Source: Curtobacterium oceanosedimentum
GTDB lineage: Bacteria; Actinomycetota; Actinomycetes; Actinomycetales; Microbacteriaceae
Direction of reading: 5' to 3'
DNA: 59,471 nucleotides
NCBI RefSeq assembly: GCF_020297365.1
Contig: NZ_JAIXIG010000023.1
Span: forward strand, 1 to 59,471
In this document: piece after piece, positions 48,427-57,122 of the stretch
How the letters are laid out: the number at the start of each line of letters is the position of its first letter
How positions within the stretch are numbered: the stretch's first letter is position 1
Made by a program: the position numbers and the translations under genes
The notes under the pieces: generated by a model
What the model saw: the letters and a program-made list of their open reading frames with translations, nothing else
Database searches by the model: none
Told to the model about the DNA's origin: nothing

Positions 48427-49521
48427 CTAGAACCTCACTCTCGGGTCGATGAGCGCCGCGACGACGTCGACGACGAAGTTCGTCACGGCGACGATCACGG
48501 CGAGCATCGCGACGATGCCCTGCACGGCGACGAAGTCGCGGGCGGACAGGTACTGGTTGAGCTCGAACCCGAGCCCGCGCCAGCCGAAGGTGGTCTCGGT
48601 GAGCACCGACCCACCCAGCAGCATGGCGATCTGCAGACCCATCACGGTGATGATGGGGACCAGCGCCGGACGGAACGCGTGCGTGCGGACGAGCCGTGCC
48701 TCCCGGACGCCGCGCGAGCGGGCCGCGTCGACGTACTCGGAGCCGAGCGAACCGATCATGTTGGCGCGCACGAGCCGCAGGAAGATGCCGGCCGTCAGCA
48801 GGCCGAGCGTCAGCGCGGGCAGGACCGCGTGCGACAGCACGTCACCGATCACCTGCGCGTTCCCGGTCCGCAGGGCATCGATCAGGTAGATGCCGGTCGC
48901 GCCGGGGATGTTGTCGAGGATCAGCGACACCCGGGTCGACGCGCGGTCGCCGAGCGGCAGCCAGCCGAGCCACACCGAGAAGACGAGCTTGAGGAGCAGG
49001 CCACCGAAGAACACCGGCGTCGCGTAGGTCAGGATCGCCAGCGCGCGGAACAGCACGTCCGGCCACTTGTCGCGCAGGTACGCGGCGAGCATGCCGAGCG
49101 GGATGCCGAGCAGCAGCGCGACGATGAGCGCGTAGAACACGAGCTCCGCGGTCGCGCCACCGTACGTCACGATGACCTCGGTGATCGGCCGGTTGTCGGT
49201 CGACGTCGTGCCGAAGTCCCCGCGCAGGATGTTGCCGAGGTACTCGAAGTACTGCACGATCACCGGGCGGTCGTACCCGGCGGCGGCGAGGCGCTCCTGG
49301 AGCTGGGACGGCGTGAGCCGACCGCCGACCGACGCGGTGATCGGGTTCCCGATGACGCGCATCAGGAAGAACACGAGCGTCACCAGGATGAAGACGGTCG
49401 GGAAGATGAGGAGGAACCTGACGAGGATGTACCGGCCGAGCCCGCCGCCGTTCTTGGCACTGCGCTGTGCCTGCGGCTTCGTGGGCTCCGACTCGATCGC
49501 CTCGGGTGGCATGAGGGTCAC
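48427..49521 (-). CDS. dipeptide/oligopeptide ABC permease (DppB-like)
   Basis: This 364-aa permease has the DppB/OppB layout: one N-terminal helix (YILVRFLLIFPTVFILVTLVFFLMR), a large external loop with LAAAGYDRPVIVQYFEYLGNILRGDFGTT, and five further helices with the coupling motif SEYVDAARSRGVREARLVRTHAFRPA. The N-terminal 27 residues are an unusual polar extension. The GTG start follows a hairpin that separates it from the binding-protein gene. Confidence 0.92.
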   Translation of the reverse strand: MTLMPPEAIESEPTKPQAQRSAKNGGGLGRYILVRFLLIFPTVFILVTLVFFLMRVIGNPITASVGGRLTPSQLQERLAAAGYDRPVIVQYFEYLGNILRGDFGTTSTDNRPITEVIVTYGGATAELVFYALIVALLLGIPLGMLAAYLRDKWPDVLFRALAILTYATPVFFGGLLLKLVFSVWLGWLPLGDRASTRVSLILDNIPGATGIYLIDALRTGNAQVIGDVLSHAVLPALTLGLLTAGIFLRLVRANMIGSLGSEYVDAARSRGVREARLVRTHAFRPALVPIITVMGLQIAMLLGGSVLTETTFGWRGLGFELNQYLSARDFVAVQGIVAMLAVIVAVTNFVVDVVAALIDPRVRF

Positions 49522-49546
49522 GGTGGGGATGCCTTTCGTGGACGTG

Positions 49547-49581
49547 ACCAGGGGGCGTTCCTCGTGGGAACGCCCCCTGGT
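49547..49581 (-). terminator. hairpin between the binding-protein and permease genes
   Basis: ACCAGGGGGCGTTCC pairs with GGAACGCCCCCTGGT around a short loop. In such operons a hairpin after the binding-protein gene usually lets only part of transcription continue, so the binding protein is made in excess. Confidence 0.65.
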
Positions 49582-49593
49582 GTCCGTTGGGTG

Positions 49594-51210
49594 TTACTTG
49601 CTGAGCGTGGCGTAGCGGAACTTGTACGAGGAGTCGAGGGTCAGGCCCTTGACGTCCTTCGAGGCGACCGCGACCGACTTGCCCTGCAGCAGCGGCAGCG
49701 TCGAGATCTGGGTGGCCTCACGCTCCTGCGCCTGCTCGATCAGGTCGGCGCGCTCGTCCGCGTCGGACTCCTGCTGCTCGGCGGCGATGAGGTCCTGGAT
49801 CTCGGCGTCGTCGTAGTGGTTCTGCACGAAGTTGTCCTTCGAGAAGAACGGCGACAGGTAGTTGTCGGCGTCCGAGAAGTCCGGGAACCAACCGAGCTGG
49901 TACACCGGGTAGGCGTCCTTCACGCGCTCCTGCGAGTACGTCGTCCAGACCGTGGACTGCAGGTTCACGGTGAACAGGCCCGAGTTCTCGAGCTGCGTCT
50001 TGATCGCCGCGTACTCGTCGTCCGAGGTGGAACCGTAGTGGTCGGGCGAGTACTGCAGGTCGATCGTGACCTTGCCCGTGACCCCGGCGTCGGCCAGCGT
50101 CTTCTTCGCCTTGTCGACGTCCGCGCCGCCGTCACCGTCGCCGTAGAGCTCCTCGAACGGCTTCGCGGCACCCGTCAGGCCGTCCGGCACCATCGAGTAG
50201 AGCGGCGAGTAGGTGTCGTTGTAGACCTCCTTGGCGATCGACGCGCGGTCGACCACGTCGGCGACGGCCTGGCGCACGGCGAGGGCCTTCGCCTCGTCGG
50301 CGTCGTCCGTCTTCGCACCGAAGGGCTGCGTGTCGAGGTTGAAGACCATGTAGCGGATCTCGCCACCGGGGCCGTCGGTGACCTCGAGCGAGTCGTCCTT
50401 GCGCAGGTCCGCGATGTCGGTCGGCGTGAGCGAGCGGTAGGCGACGTCGACGTCACCCTCCTGCACCGCGAGCTTGAGGTCGGTCTCCTTGGTGTAGTAG
50501 CTGGCGGTGACCTCATCGGTCTTCGCCTTGCCGAGGAGGCCGTCGTACTCCTTGTTGGCCTTGTACTGGATCGTGTCGTTCTCCTTGTAGGAGGTGATCC
50601 CGTACTGCCCGGCGAACGCCTTGCCCTTGACGATGTCGTCGGCGCTGGTGAGCTCGGTGGCCGAGAAGACGTCCTCGTCGACGATCGGGCCGGCGGGGCT
50701 CGAGAGCACCTGCGGCCAGGTCTGGTCGGCGTGGTCGAGGTTGAACACCACGGTCGTGTCGTCCGGGGTGTCGATGCTCTTGAGGTTGGCCAGCAGCGAC
50801 TGCGGGCCGTTCTCGTTGTTGATCTTGAGCTCGCGGTCGAACGAGAACTTCACGTCGCTCGACGTCAGCTCGTTGCCGTTCGCGAACTTCAGACCGTCCT
50901 TGAGGGTGACCTCGTAGGTGGTCGGGTCGGTGAACTCCGCCTTCGAGGCGATGTCCGGCTCGACGTCCGGGCTGCCCACGGGCGTGTTCATCAGGAACGG
51001 GAAGACCTGGTTCTGCACGGCGAAGGAGCCGTTGTCGTAGGAACCGGCCGGGTCGAGGGACGTCACCTTGTCCGTCGTCCCGATGCTCAGGCCGTTCAGT
51101 TCGGTGTCACTCACGCTGCTGCTCGCGCAGCCGGTGAGCACCAGCGCCGTCGCCGCTGCTCCGGCGCCGAGCGCGATGCCGCGCTTGCCCCACTTGGTCA
51201 CGGATGCCAT
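49594..51210 (-). CDS. peptide-binding lipoprotein of the ABC importer (family 5)
   Basis: This 538-aa extracytoplasmic binding protein captures peptides for the transporter. It has a signal peptide with lipobox VLTGC (Cys at about residue 28) and the family 5 pattern: TSLDPAGSYDN early, DGLKFANGNELTSSDVKFSFDR, and YRSLTPTDIADLRKDD further on. A GAGAGG ribosome binding site lies upstream of the ATG. It is the first gene of the operon 51210-43663. A palindromic operator candidate sits about 130 bases upstream. Confidence 0.93.
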   Translation of the reverse strand: MASVTKWGKRGIALGAGAAATALVLTGCASSSVSDTELNGLSIGTTDKVTSLDPAGSYDNGSFAVQNQVFPFLMNTPVGSPDVEPDIASKAEFTDPTTYEVTLKDGLKFANGNELTSSDVKFSFDRELKINNENGPQSLLANLKSIDTPDDTTVVFNLDHADQTWPQVLSSPAGPIVDEDVFSATELTSADDIVKGKAFAGQYGITSYKENDTIQYKANKEYDGLLGKAKTDEVTASYYTKETDLKLAVQEGDVDVAYRSLTPTDIADLRKDDSLEVTDGPGGEIRYMVFNLDTQPFGAKTDDADEAKALAVRQAVADVVDRASIAKEVYNDTYSPLYSMVPDGLTGAAKPFEELYGDGDGGADVDKAKKTLADAGVTGKVTIDLQYSPDHYGSTSDDEYAAIKTQLENSGLFTVNLQSTVWTTYSQERVKDAYPVYQLGWFPDFSDADNYLSPFFSKDNFVQNHYDDAEIQDLIAAEQQESDADERADLIEQAQEREATQISTLPLLQGKSVAVASKDVKGLTLDSSYKFRYATLSK

Positions 51211-51754
51211 GTCCGCTGCCTCTCTGGTCGTGATTGCAAGGGTCCTGGGCCGGCGGTGGATCGACTGTGTGACCGGCCAGGAACGCTCATTGGTATCACC
51301 CTGTCACGGAAGTTCTCGACCCGGGAGGCGTTTTGTTTACACCGCTGTAATGCACGAGGGCGTCGCATGCTGCATGATTCCGCCACTGCTGAGCGGCGCG
51401 TCGCGCACGAAAGTTGCGCCGTGCAACGTGCCGGGTTGCCGGGTTGCCGGGGCACGTTCGCCGCCGAGGTCGCACTTCGGCCCCCTACGGCTGCCGGTTG
51501 GCGTGACGGAGTGCGACCTCGGTGGTGCGCCGACGGTGCGTCGTGCGACCTCGTGCACCCGGCCGGGAGGCTCGACCCGCGTCCGCCCCGCCACTCGCCG
51601 ACGCCGACTGGTCACGACACACCGCCCGCCCCACGCCGCGCGGTCACGTGCAGTCGGCCGGATCCCGTCCAGCCGACGCGCTGCGACCACTCGACGCCCG
51701 GCAGGCGGCACGTCGTGCGACCTCGCGCACCTGGCTCGAACCGCTCGAGGCGGG
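51211..51754. other. 544-base intergenic region with repeats
   Basis: No gene is seen here. The region holds the upstream sequences of the peptide-binding protein (minus strand) and four copies of the 11-mer GTGCGACCTCG: three forward (51511, 51543 and 51715) and one inverted (51465). Two of them extend to a longer similarity (GTCGTGCGACCTCG followed by GCAC at 51541 and 51713). Confidence 0.55.
51337..51350. promoter_or_regulatory. palindromic operator candidate of the peptide transporter operon
   Basis: TTACA-CCGC-TGTAA is a perfect 5-bp inverted repeat with a 4-base centre, in a locally AT-richer patch about 130 bases before the binding-protein start codon. Confidence 0.4.
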
Positions 51755-53674
51755 CTAGGAGGCCTCGGCGTCGGCGCGCAACCGCATCCGCTGCCCGTCG
51801 ATGTCGACGAGCTGCCGCTGGATCTCGGCGCGTCGCTCGGCCTGCTCGTGCGGGTCCGCGCGCTGCAGCTGCCCGAGCAACGACGCCTTGCGGGCCAGCA
51901 GGTCACGCTCGACCAGCGCCACGACGATGCTGCGGGACCAGGCCGCCAGGTCGTCGGCGTTGCGCGCGGGGATCGGCGCGAGGGCGAGCTCGTGCGTCAG
52001 GGTGCGCAGGGGCGCCGGCACGTCGGCGAGGAGCCGGTCGAGCCAGTCCCCCGCGCCGATGACGTCGACGTTCGCGACCACGGCGTCCCGCACCACGGCG
52101 AGCATCGGCGTCGAGAACGTGGCCGACGCGGCGAGTCCGAGCAGCGGCGCCCCGACGGACGTCGGCTGCTGCACCATCGCCATCACGGCGTCGCGCTCCA
52201 TGCGGCTGATGGGGTCGTTCGGCAACGAGCGGATCCCGGCGACGGGCTCGTCGGTGACACCCGACCCGTCGTCGGCGGAACCGGCGCGACCGTCGCGCCC
52301 CGGGCCTCCAGACCGGTCGTCCTGGCCCGGCGAGCCGGCACGACGCCGGGCGGTCTCGACGGACCGGCGCACCTCGGGGATCTCCATGCCGAGCCAGCCG
52401 GCGAGCTCGCGGACGTAGCCCTGGGTGAGCGAGCGGTCGCGGATGCCGGCGAGCACCGGGGCGGCGGCGCGGAGGGCACCGACGCGCCCCTCGACGGTCT
52501 CGAGGTCGTGGCCGTCGAGCGTGCGGCGGATCATGAACTCGAACATCGGCCGCTTGTTCGTGACCAGACGGCGGATGGCGTCGTCGCCGCGGGCAAGGCG
52601 GAGGTCGCACGGGTCGAGCCCGCCGGGGGCCACGGCGACGTAGGTCTGCGCGGCGAAGCGCTGCTCCTCAGCGAAGGCGCGGGACGCCGCACGCTGCCCT
52701 GCCTCGTCCGGGTCGAACGTGAACACGACCTCGCCGTTGGCGTTCGGGTCCGCGCCGGCCAGGTCCCCGAGCATCGGTCGCAGCACCTTGATGTGGTCGA
52801 CGCCGAACGACGTGCCGCAGGTGGCGACCGCGGTGGTGACCCCGGCGACGTGGCAGGCCATGACGTCGGTGTAGCCCTCGACGATGACGACCTGCTTCTG
52901 CTTCGAGATCTCGCGGCGGGCGAGGTCGAGCCCGTAGAGCACCTGGCTCTTGTGGTAGATCGGCGTCTCGGGCGTGTTGAGGTACTTCGGGCCCTTGTCG
53001 TCCTCGAGCAACCGCCGGGCACCGAACCCGATCGTGGCGCCGGTGACGTCGCGGATGGGCCACATCAGCCGCCCGCGGAACCGGTCGTACGGCGACCGGT
53101 CGCCCTGGCTGACCAGGCCGGCGGAGATGAGTTCCTCCATGGTGAAGCCGCGCCCGCGCAGGTGGTCCTTGAGCATGTCGTACGACTTCGGCGCGAAGCC
53201 GACACCGAAGTGCTGGGCGGCCGAGGGGTCGAAGCCGCGCTCCCCCAGGAACCGGCGGGCGGGATCGGCGGCGGCGGTCGTGAGCTGCGAGGTGAAGTAC
53301 TCGAGCGCGGCCTCGTTCGCGGCGATCAGCCGGGCCCGGGTGTTGTAGTCGGTGCGGGGGCCGTCGCCCTCTTCGTAGTGGAGGGTGTAGCCGATCTTCG
53401 CGGCCATGCGCTCGACGGCCTCGGCGAAGGTGGTGTGGTCCTGCGCCATGATGAAGCTGAAGACGTCGCCGTCCTCGCCGCAGCCGAAGCAGTGGTACCG
53501 GCCGACCTGCGGGCGGACGTGGAACGACGGGGAGCGTTCGTCGTGGAAGGGGCACAACCCCTTCATCGACCCGACGCCCGCGTGCTTCAGCGTGACGTAG
53601 TCGCCGACGACGTCGGCGATGTTGACACGCGAGCGGACCTCGTCGATGTCGTTCCGCGCGATCCTGCCAGCCAC
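51755..53674 (-). CDS. dnaG: DNA primase
   Basis: This 639-aa enzyme makes RNA primers at the replication fork. The zinc-binding domain has CPFHDERSPSFHV and YHCFGCGEDGD; the TOPRIM domain has VVIVEGYTDVMA and FTFDPDEAGQRA. The GTG start gives the normal N-terminus AGRIARNDIDEV. Between the core and the C-terminal DnaB-binding region there is a Gly/Asp/Arg-rich linker (about residues 445-480), and the dispersed 11-mer CGGGCCTCCAG lies within its coding sequence. It follows dgt after a 42-bp tandem repeat. Confidence 0.95.
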   Translation of the reverse strand: MAGRIARNDIDEVRSRVNIADVVGDYVTLKHAGVGSMKGLCPFHDERSPSFHVRPQVGRYHCFGCGEDGDVFSFIMAQDHTTFAEAVERMAAKIGYTLHYEEGDGPRTDYNTRARLIAANEAALEYFTSQLTTAAADPARRFLGERGFDPSAAQHFGVGFAPKSYDMLKDHLRGRGFTMEELISAGLVSQGDRSPYDRFRGRLMWPIRDVTGATIGFGARRLLEDDKGPKYLNTPETPIYHKSQVLYGLDLARREISKQKQVVIVEGYTDVMACHVAGVTTAVATCGTSFGVDHIKVLRPMLGDLAGADPNANGEVVFTFDPDEAGQRAASRAFAEEQRFAAQTYVAVAPGGLDPCDLRLARGDDAIRRLVTNKRPMFEFMIRRTLDGHDLETVEGRVGALRAAAPVLAGIRDRSLTQGYVRELAGWLGMEIPEVRRSVETARRRAGSPGQDDRSGGPGRDGRAGSADDGSGVTDEPVAGIRSLPNDPISRMERDAVMAMVQQPTSVGAPLLGLAASATFSTPMLAVVRDAVVANVDVIGAGDWLDRLLADVPAPLRTLTHELALAPIPARNADDLAAWSRSIVVALVERDLLARKASLLGQLQRADPHEQAERRAEIQRQLVDIDGQRMRLRADAEAS

Positions 53675-53717
53675 CCCTCGATCCTAGTTCGTGGGGCCGA
53701 CGCTGGCGGACCGGTCC

Positions 53718-53816
53718 GACCGCGATGTGGACGAGACCACGGCCCGCGCGGTCAGGTCAGACCGCGATGTGGACCGGACCACGGCCTGCGCGGTCACGTC
53801 AGACCGCGATGTGGAC
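53718..53816. repeat. 42-bp tandem repeat spanning the dgt 3' end
   Basis: The 15-mer GACCGCGATGTGGAC begins at 53718, 53760 and 53802, exactly 42 bases apart, and much of the rest of the unit is conserved (ACCACGGCC, GCGCGGTCA). The third copy codes for the last residues of the dGTPase; the other two lie behind the stop codon. Confidence 0.9.
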
Positions 53817-55100
53817 GGGATCACGGTCACCGACCACCAGGCGCTTGTGCCAGGCGAAGGCACCCTGGTCCGTCAGGTTCGCCACCTGGTCCACCACGGC
53901 GCGCAGTCGGCCGGCGTCGTCACCGGCCTCGTGCCAGTCGGCGGCGAAGCCCGGCTCGAGGTCGGCCGGTCCCGTCGCGGCGAGGGCGTCGAGGAGCTCG
54001 GTGAGCACCCGCCGCTGGTCCTCGTACACCGGCTGCCGGTCGCCGTGGGTCATCACGAACGCGGCGACGATGCCCTTGAGCACCGCGATCTCACCGATGA
54101 TCTCGGGCGGGGTCACGACCGAGGCGGCGAACCGGACGAGCGACCCCGAGGCGTAGGACTCGCGGGTGGCCGCCGTCGCCGTGCGCGCGAAACGCCCGAT
54201 CAGCTGCGACGTCAGGTTCTTGAGACGGGCGGCGTCACGCCGGGAGCCGTCGTACGAGGTCATCCACAGCGGCAGCGCCCGCAGCCGGTCGAAGGCCTCG
54301 AGCAGTTCGTCGCGGCTCAGGTCGTCGCCGACCCAGGCGTGCATCGCGGTGACGATGTCGTTCTCGCCGACGCGGTCGCCCAGGGCTGCCACGTCGATGA
54401 ACCCGGCGACGACGGCGTCCTCGAAGTCGTGCACCGAGTACGCGATGTCGTCGGCCAGGTCCATCACCTGCGCCTCGATGCACCGCTGACGCCGGGGCGC
54501 GCCGGCACGGAGCCACTCGAAGGCGTCGTGATCGTCGTCGTAGAAGCCGAACTTGGTCCGGCCGGACGACGACTCGGACACGCCCTGGGCGGCCGGCCAC
54601 GGGTACTTGCAGCTGGCGTCGAGTGACGCACGCGTCAGGTTGAGGCCGTACGGGCGGTCGGCGCCGCCGGGGACGCCGGCGCGGGGGCCGTAGACCTTCG
54701 GTTCGAGTCGGGTCAGCAGCCGGAGCGTCTGCGCGTTGCCCTCGAAGCCCCCGATGCCGGCGGCCCAGGCGTTGACGGCGGTCTCGCCGTTGTGCCCGAA
54801 GGGCGGGTGGCCGATGTCGTGCGCCAGGCACGCGGTGTCCACCACGTCGGGGTCGAGTCCGAGCGAGTCGGCGAGCTCGCGACCGACCTGCGCGACCTCG
54901 AGCGAGTGCGTCAGGCGGTTGCGGGCGAAGTCGAGCCCGGCGGTCGGGCTGAGCACCTGGGTCTTCGCGGCCAGGCGGCGCAGGGCGCTGGAGTGCAGCA
55001 GCCGGGCGCGGTCGCGGGCGAAGTCCGATCGGCGGTTGCCGTGCTCCTCGGGGAGCCAGCGCTCGGCGTCGGCCGGGCCGTACGAGGCGGTGGCGCTCAT
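53799..55100 (-). CDS. dgt: deoxyguanosinetriphosphate triphosphohydrolase-like protein
   Basis: This 433-aa HD-domain enzyme hydrolyses dNTPs to nucleoside and triphosphate. Visible metal ligands are in RNRLTHSLEV and LAHDIGHPPFGHNGE; further conserved parts are VMDLADDIAYSVHDFED and the N-terminal DFARDRARLLHSSALRRLAAKTQV. The ATG overlaps the dusB stop (ATGA), so it is coupled to dusB. The gene order dusB-dgt-dnaG is common in actinobacteria. The last residues DPVHIAV fall within a 42-bp tandem repeat that continues past the stop. Confidence 0.93.
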   Translation of the reverse strand: MSATASYGPADAERWLPEEHGNRRSDFARDRARLLHSSALRRLAAKTQVLSPTAGLDFARNRLTHSLEVAQVGRELADSLGLDPDVVDTACLAHDIGHPPFGHNGETAVNAWAAGIGGFEGNAQTLRLLTRLEPKVYGPRAGVPGGADRPYGLNLTRASLDASCKYPWPAAQGVSESSSGRTKFGFYDDDHDAFEWLRAGAPRRQRCIEAQVMDLADDIAYSVHDFEDAVVAGFIDVAALGDRVGENDIVTAMHAWVGDDLSRDELLEAFDRLRALPLWMTSYDGSRRDAARLKNLTSQLIGRFARTATAATRESYASGSLVRFAASVVTPPEIIGEIAVLKGIVAAFVMTHGDRQPVYEDQRRVLTELLDALAATGPADLEPGFAADWHEAGDDAGRLRAVVDQVANLTDQGAFAWHKRLVVGDRDPVHIAV

Positions 55101-56263
55101 CCGCCGCTGTGGTGCAGCTCGGCGGCGGCCAGGACCTTGCGGAACTCGCTGTCGACGTCGCGGGACTCGAGCCAGCGGTCGGGCAGGGCGGTGCGCTTGG
55201 GGTGACCGGCACGACCGCGCGGCCCCTCGGCGTCGGCACCCGGGTAGGGCGCGTCGTGGTCGAGCTGGCCGAGCAGGTCGTCGATCTCCTGCAGGCTCGA
55301 CGCCATGGCCAGGCCGGACCGGACGTCGCTGCCGATCGGGTACCCCTTGAAGTACCAGGCCACGTGCTTGCGGATGTCGCGGCAGCCGTGCTCCTCGGAC
55401 CCGAAGAACTCGACGAGCAGCTCGGCGTGCCGGCGGAACCCGTCGGCGACCTCGCCCAGGGACGGCATGTACCGGAGCCCCTCACCGCGGAACGCCGCGG
55501 CCAGGTCGCCGAAGAGCCAGGGACGACCGAGGCAGCCGCGCCCGACGACCACGCCGTCGGCGCCGGTCTCGTCGACCATCCGCAGGGCGTCGGCAGCCGA
55601 CCAGATGTCACCGTTGCCCAGGATCGGGATGTCGGTCACCGTCTCCTTGAGCGTGGCGATCGCCGACCAGTCGGCGTGCCCGGAGTAGTGCTCGTTCGCG
55701 GTGCGGGCGTGCAGCGAGACCGCGGCGACACCGGCGTCCCGCGCGATGCGGGCGGCGTCCAGGTAGGTCAGGTGGTCCTCGTCGATGCCCTTGCGCATCT
55801 TCACGGTGACGGGGACGTCACCGGCGGCGCGGACGGTCTTGGTGACGAGCTCGCGGAACAGCTCGAGCTTCCACGGCAGCGCCGCTCCGCCGCCCTTGCG
55901 GGTGACCTTGGGCACCGGGCAGCCGAAGTTCAGGTCGATGTGGTCGGCTCGGTCCTCGCCCACCAGGATCGACGCCGCCTCGGCCACGGTGTTCGGCTCG
56001 ACGCCGTACAGCTGGATCGAGCGCGGGGTCTCCGACTCGTGGTGCTGGATGAGCTGCATCGACACCGGGGTGCGTTCGACCAACGCGCGCGAGGTGATCA
56101 TCTCGCACACGTACAGTCCGGCGCCGTACTCGCGGCACAGCCGCCGGTACGCCATGTTCGTGATGCCCGCCATGGGCGCGAGCACGACCGGCACGTCGAC
56201 CTCGATGGGGCCGATGCGCAGGGGGCCGCCGACTCGCGACGCGGGCGCTTCTGTGATCGTCAT
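55097..56263 (-). CDS. dusB: tRNA-dihydrouridine synthase
   Basis: This 388-aa FMN enzyme reduces uridines in the D loop of tRNA. Features are VLAPMAGITNMAYRRLCRE at the N-terminus, the catalytic Cys in LNFGCPVPKVTRKGGG, IPILGNGDI and VVVGRGCLGRPW. The C-terminal domain is followed by a Gly/Arg-rich stretch. The ATG has GGGAGGA upstream. It begins the dusB-dgt-dnaG group. Confidence 0.94.
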   Translation of the reverse strand: MTITEAPASRVGGPLRIGPIEVDVPVVLAPMAGITNMAYRRLCREYGAGLYVCEMITSRALVERTPVSMQLIQHHESETPRSIQLYGVEPNTVAEAASILVGEDRADHIDLNFGCPVPKVTRKGGGAALPWKLELFRELVTKTVRAAGDVPVTVKMRKGIDEDHLTYLDAARIARDAGVAAVSLHARTANEHYSGHADWSAIATLKETVTDIPILGNGDIWSAADALRMVDETGADGVVVGRGCLGRPWLFGDLAAAFRGEGLRYMPSLGEVADGFRRHAELLVEFFGSEEHGCRDIRKHVAWYFKGYPIGSDVRSGLAMASSLQEIDDLLGQLDHDAPYPGADAEGPRGRAGHPKRTALPDRWLESRDVDSEFRKVLAAAELHHSGG

Positions 56264-56297
56264 ACCGGTCCCATCCTCCCACGTCGGTGCCCGACGG

Positions 56298-56303
56298 TAG
56301 CGT
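56298..56303 (+). promoter_or_regulatory. -10 box of the ybaK-like gene (leaderless)
   Basis: TAGCGT ends 7 bases before ATG 56311 with no ribosome binding site. Confidence 0.4.
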
Positions 56304-56310
56304 TCTCCAC

Positions 56311-56796
56311 ATGACGACCGACGCCATCACCAGGTTCGACGCCGACGCAGCCGCCAGGGGCCTGCCGGTCGAGGTCGTCGAACGCCCGGCCGCGGACTCC
56401 CTGGAGCAGGCTGCCGGCCTGCTCGGCATCGAACCGGGCGACATCGTCAAGACCCTGGTGGTCAAGCGGCACGACGGCGGGTTCCTGCTGGCCCTGGTGC
56501 CCGGCGGCCGGAGCATCGCCTGGAAGAAGCTCCGCACCGTCGTCGGCGTCAACAAGCTCTCGATGCCCGACGCCGCCACGGCGCTCGAGGCCTCCGGCTA
56601 CGAACGCGGCACCATCACGCCGATCGGCGCGACCGGCGAGCTGCCCGTCTACGCCGACGAGCGCATCCTCGGCCGTCGCGTCGCACTCGGCGCCGGCCGG
56701 CACGGTGCGAGCGCCTTCGTCGACGCCGACGCGCTCGTCGCCGCGTACGGCGCGACCGTCGCCGACATCACCGACGCGGAACCGCAGCGCGGCTGA
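56311..56796 (+). CDS. ybaK: YbaK/EbsC family aminoacyl-tRNA deacylase
   Basis: This 161-aa protein removes wrong amino acids from tRNA, most often Cys from tRNA-Pro in this family. The conserved Lys is in DIVKTLVVK and the later segments are AWKKLRTVVGVNKLSM, GATGELPVYADERIL and LGAGRHGASAFVDA. The ATG lies behind a -10 box without leader. It converges with the small coupled gene at 56904; a nested hairpin separates them. Confidence 0.88.
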   Translation: MTTDAITRFDADAAARGLPVEVVERPAADSLEQAAGLLGIEPGDIVKTLVVKRHDGGFLLALVPGGRSIAWKKLRTVVGVNKLSMPDAATALEASGYERGTITPIGATGELPVYADERILGRRVALGAGRHGASAFVDADALVAAYGATVADITDAEPQRG

Positions 56797-56819
56797 CCGG
56801 TCCCGGCGACCGACGGATC

Positions 56820-56879
56820 GCGCCCCCGCGCAGCCGTTGCGCCCCGCAGAGTCGGGGCGCGACGACCGCACGGGGGCGC
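56820..56879. terminator. nested hairpins between convergent genes
   Basis: An outer stem GCGCCCCCG/CGGGGGCGC (56820-56828 with 56871-56879) encloses an inner stem GCGCCCCG/CGGGGCGC (56839-56846 with 56853-56860). It can end transcription from both sides. Confidence 0.6.
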
Positions 56880-56903
56880 AGGGCCGCACCCGGACGACGG
56901 ACG

Positions 56904-57122
56904 TCAGTCCGGCACCTCGGTCCAGTCCCCCTCGGAGCCGGCGAACGCGCCGGCGTCGATCAGGCACGCGTCACCCTCGCAGACCGGCGCACCGCCGGGC
57001 GTGACGAGCGTCAGCAACGCGGGGCGGGCCTCCAGGCCGGTGAGCGCGTCCGGCACGGACGGTACCGACGTCACGGCCTGGAGGCGCACCGCGCCCTGGT
57101 CGCTGATCGTCGCGCCGGTCAT
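56904..57122 (-). CDS. small hypothetical protein coupled to the DsbA-like gene
   Basis: This 72-aa protein has no recognisable family. It has two cysteines (VCEGDACLID) in an acidic C-terminal half and no membrane segment. The ATG overlaps the stop of the DsbA-like gene (ATGA), the main support for its being real. Part of its coding sequence coincides with a copy of the dispersed repeat CGGGCCTCCAG (57025-57035) and a second similar site at 57075. The two cysteines next to a thiol oxidoreductase gene could be meaningful, but this is inference. Confidence 0.55.
   Translation of the reverse strand: MTGATISDQGAVRLQAVTSVPSVPDALTGLEARPALLTLVTPGGAPVCEGDACLIDAGAFAGSEGDWTEVPD

Noticed and set aside
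48679..52062. A 1127-codon plus-strand frame across the transporter genes
   Set aside because: It is antisense of the permease and binding-protein genes and has no domain.
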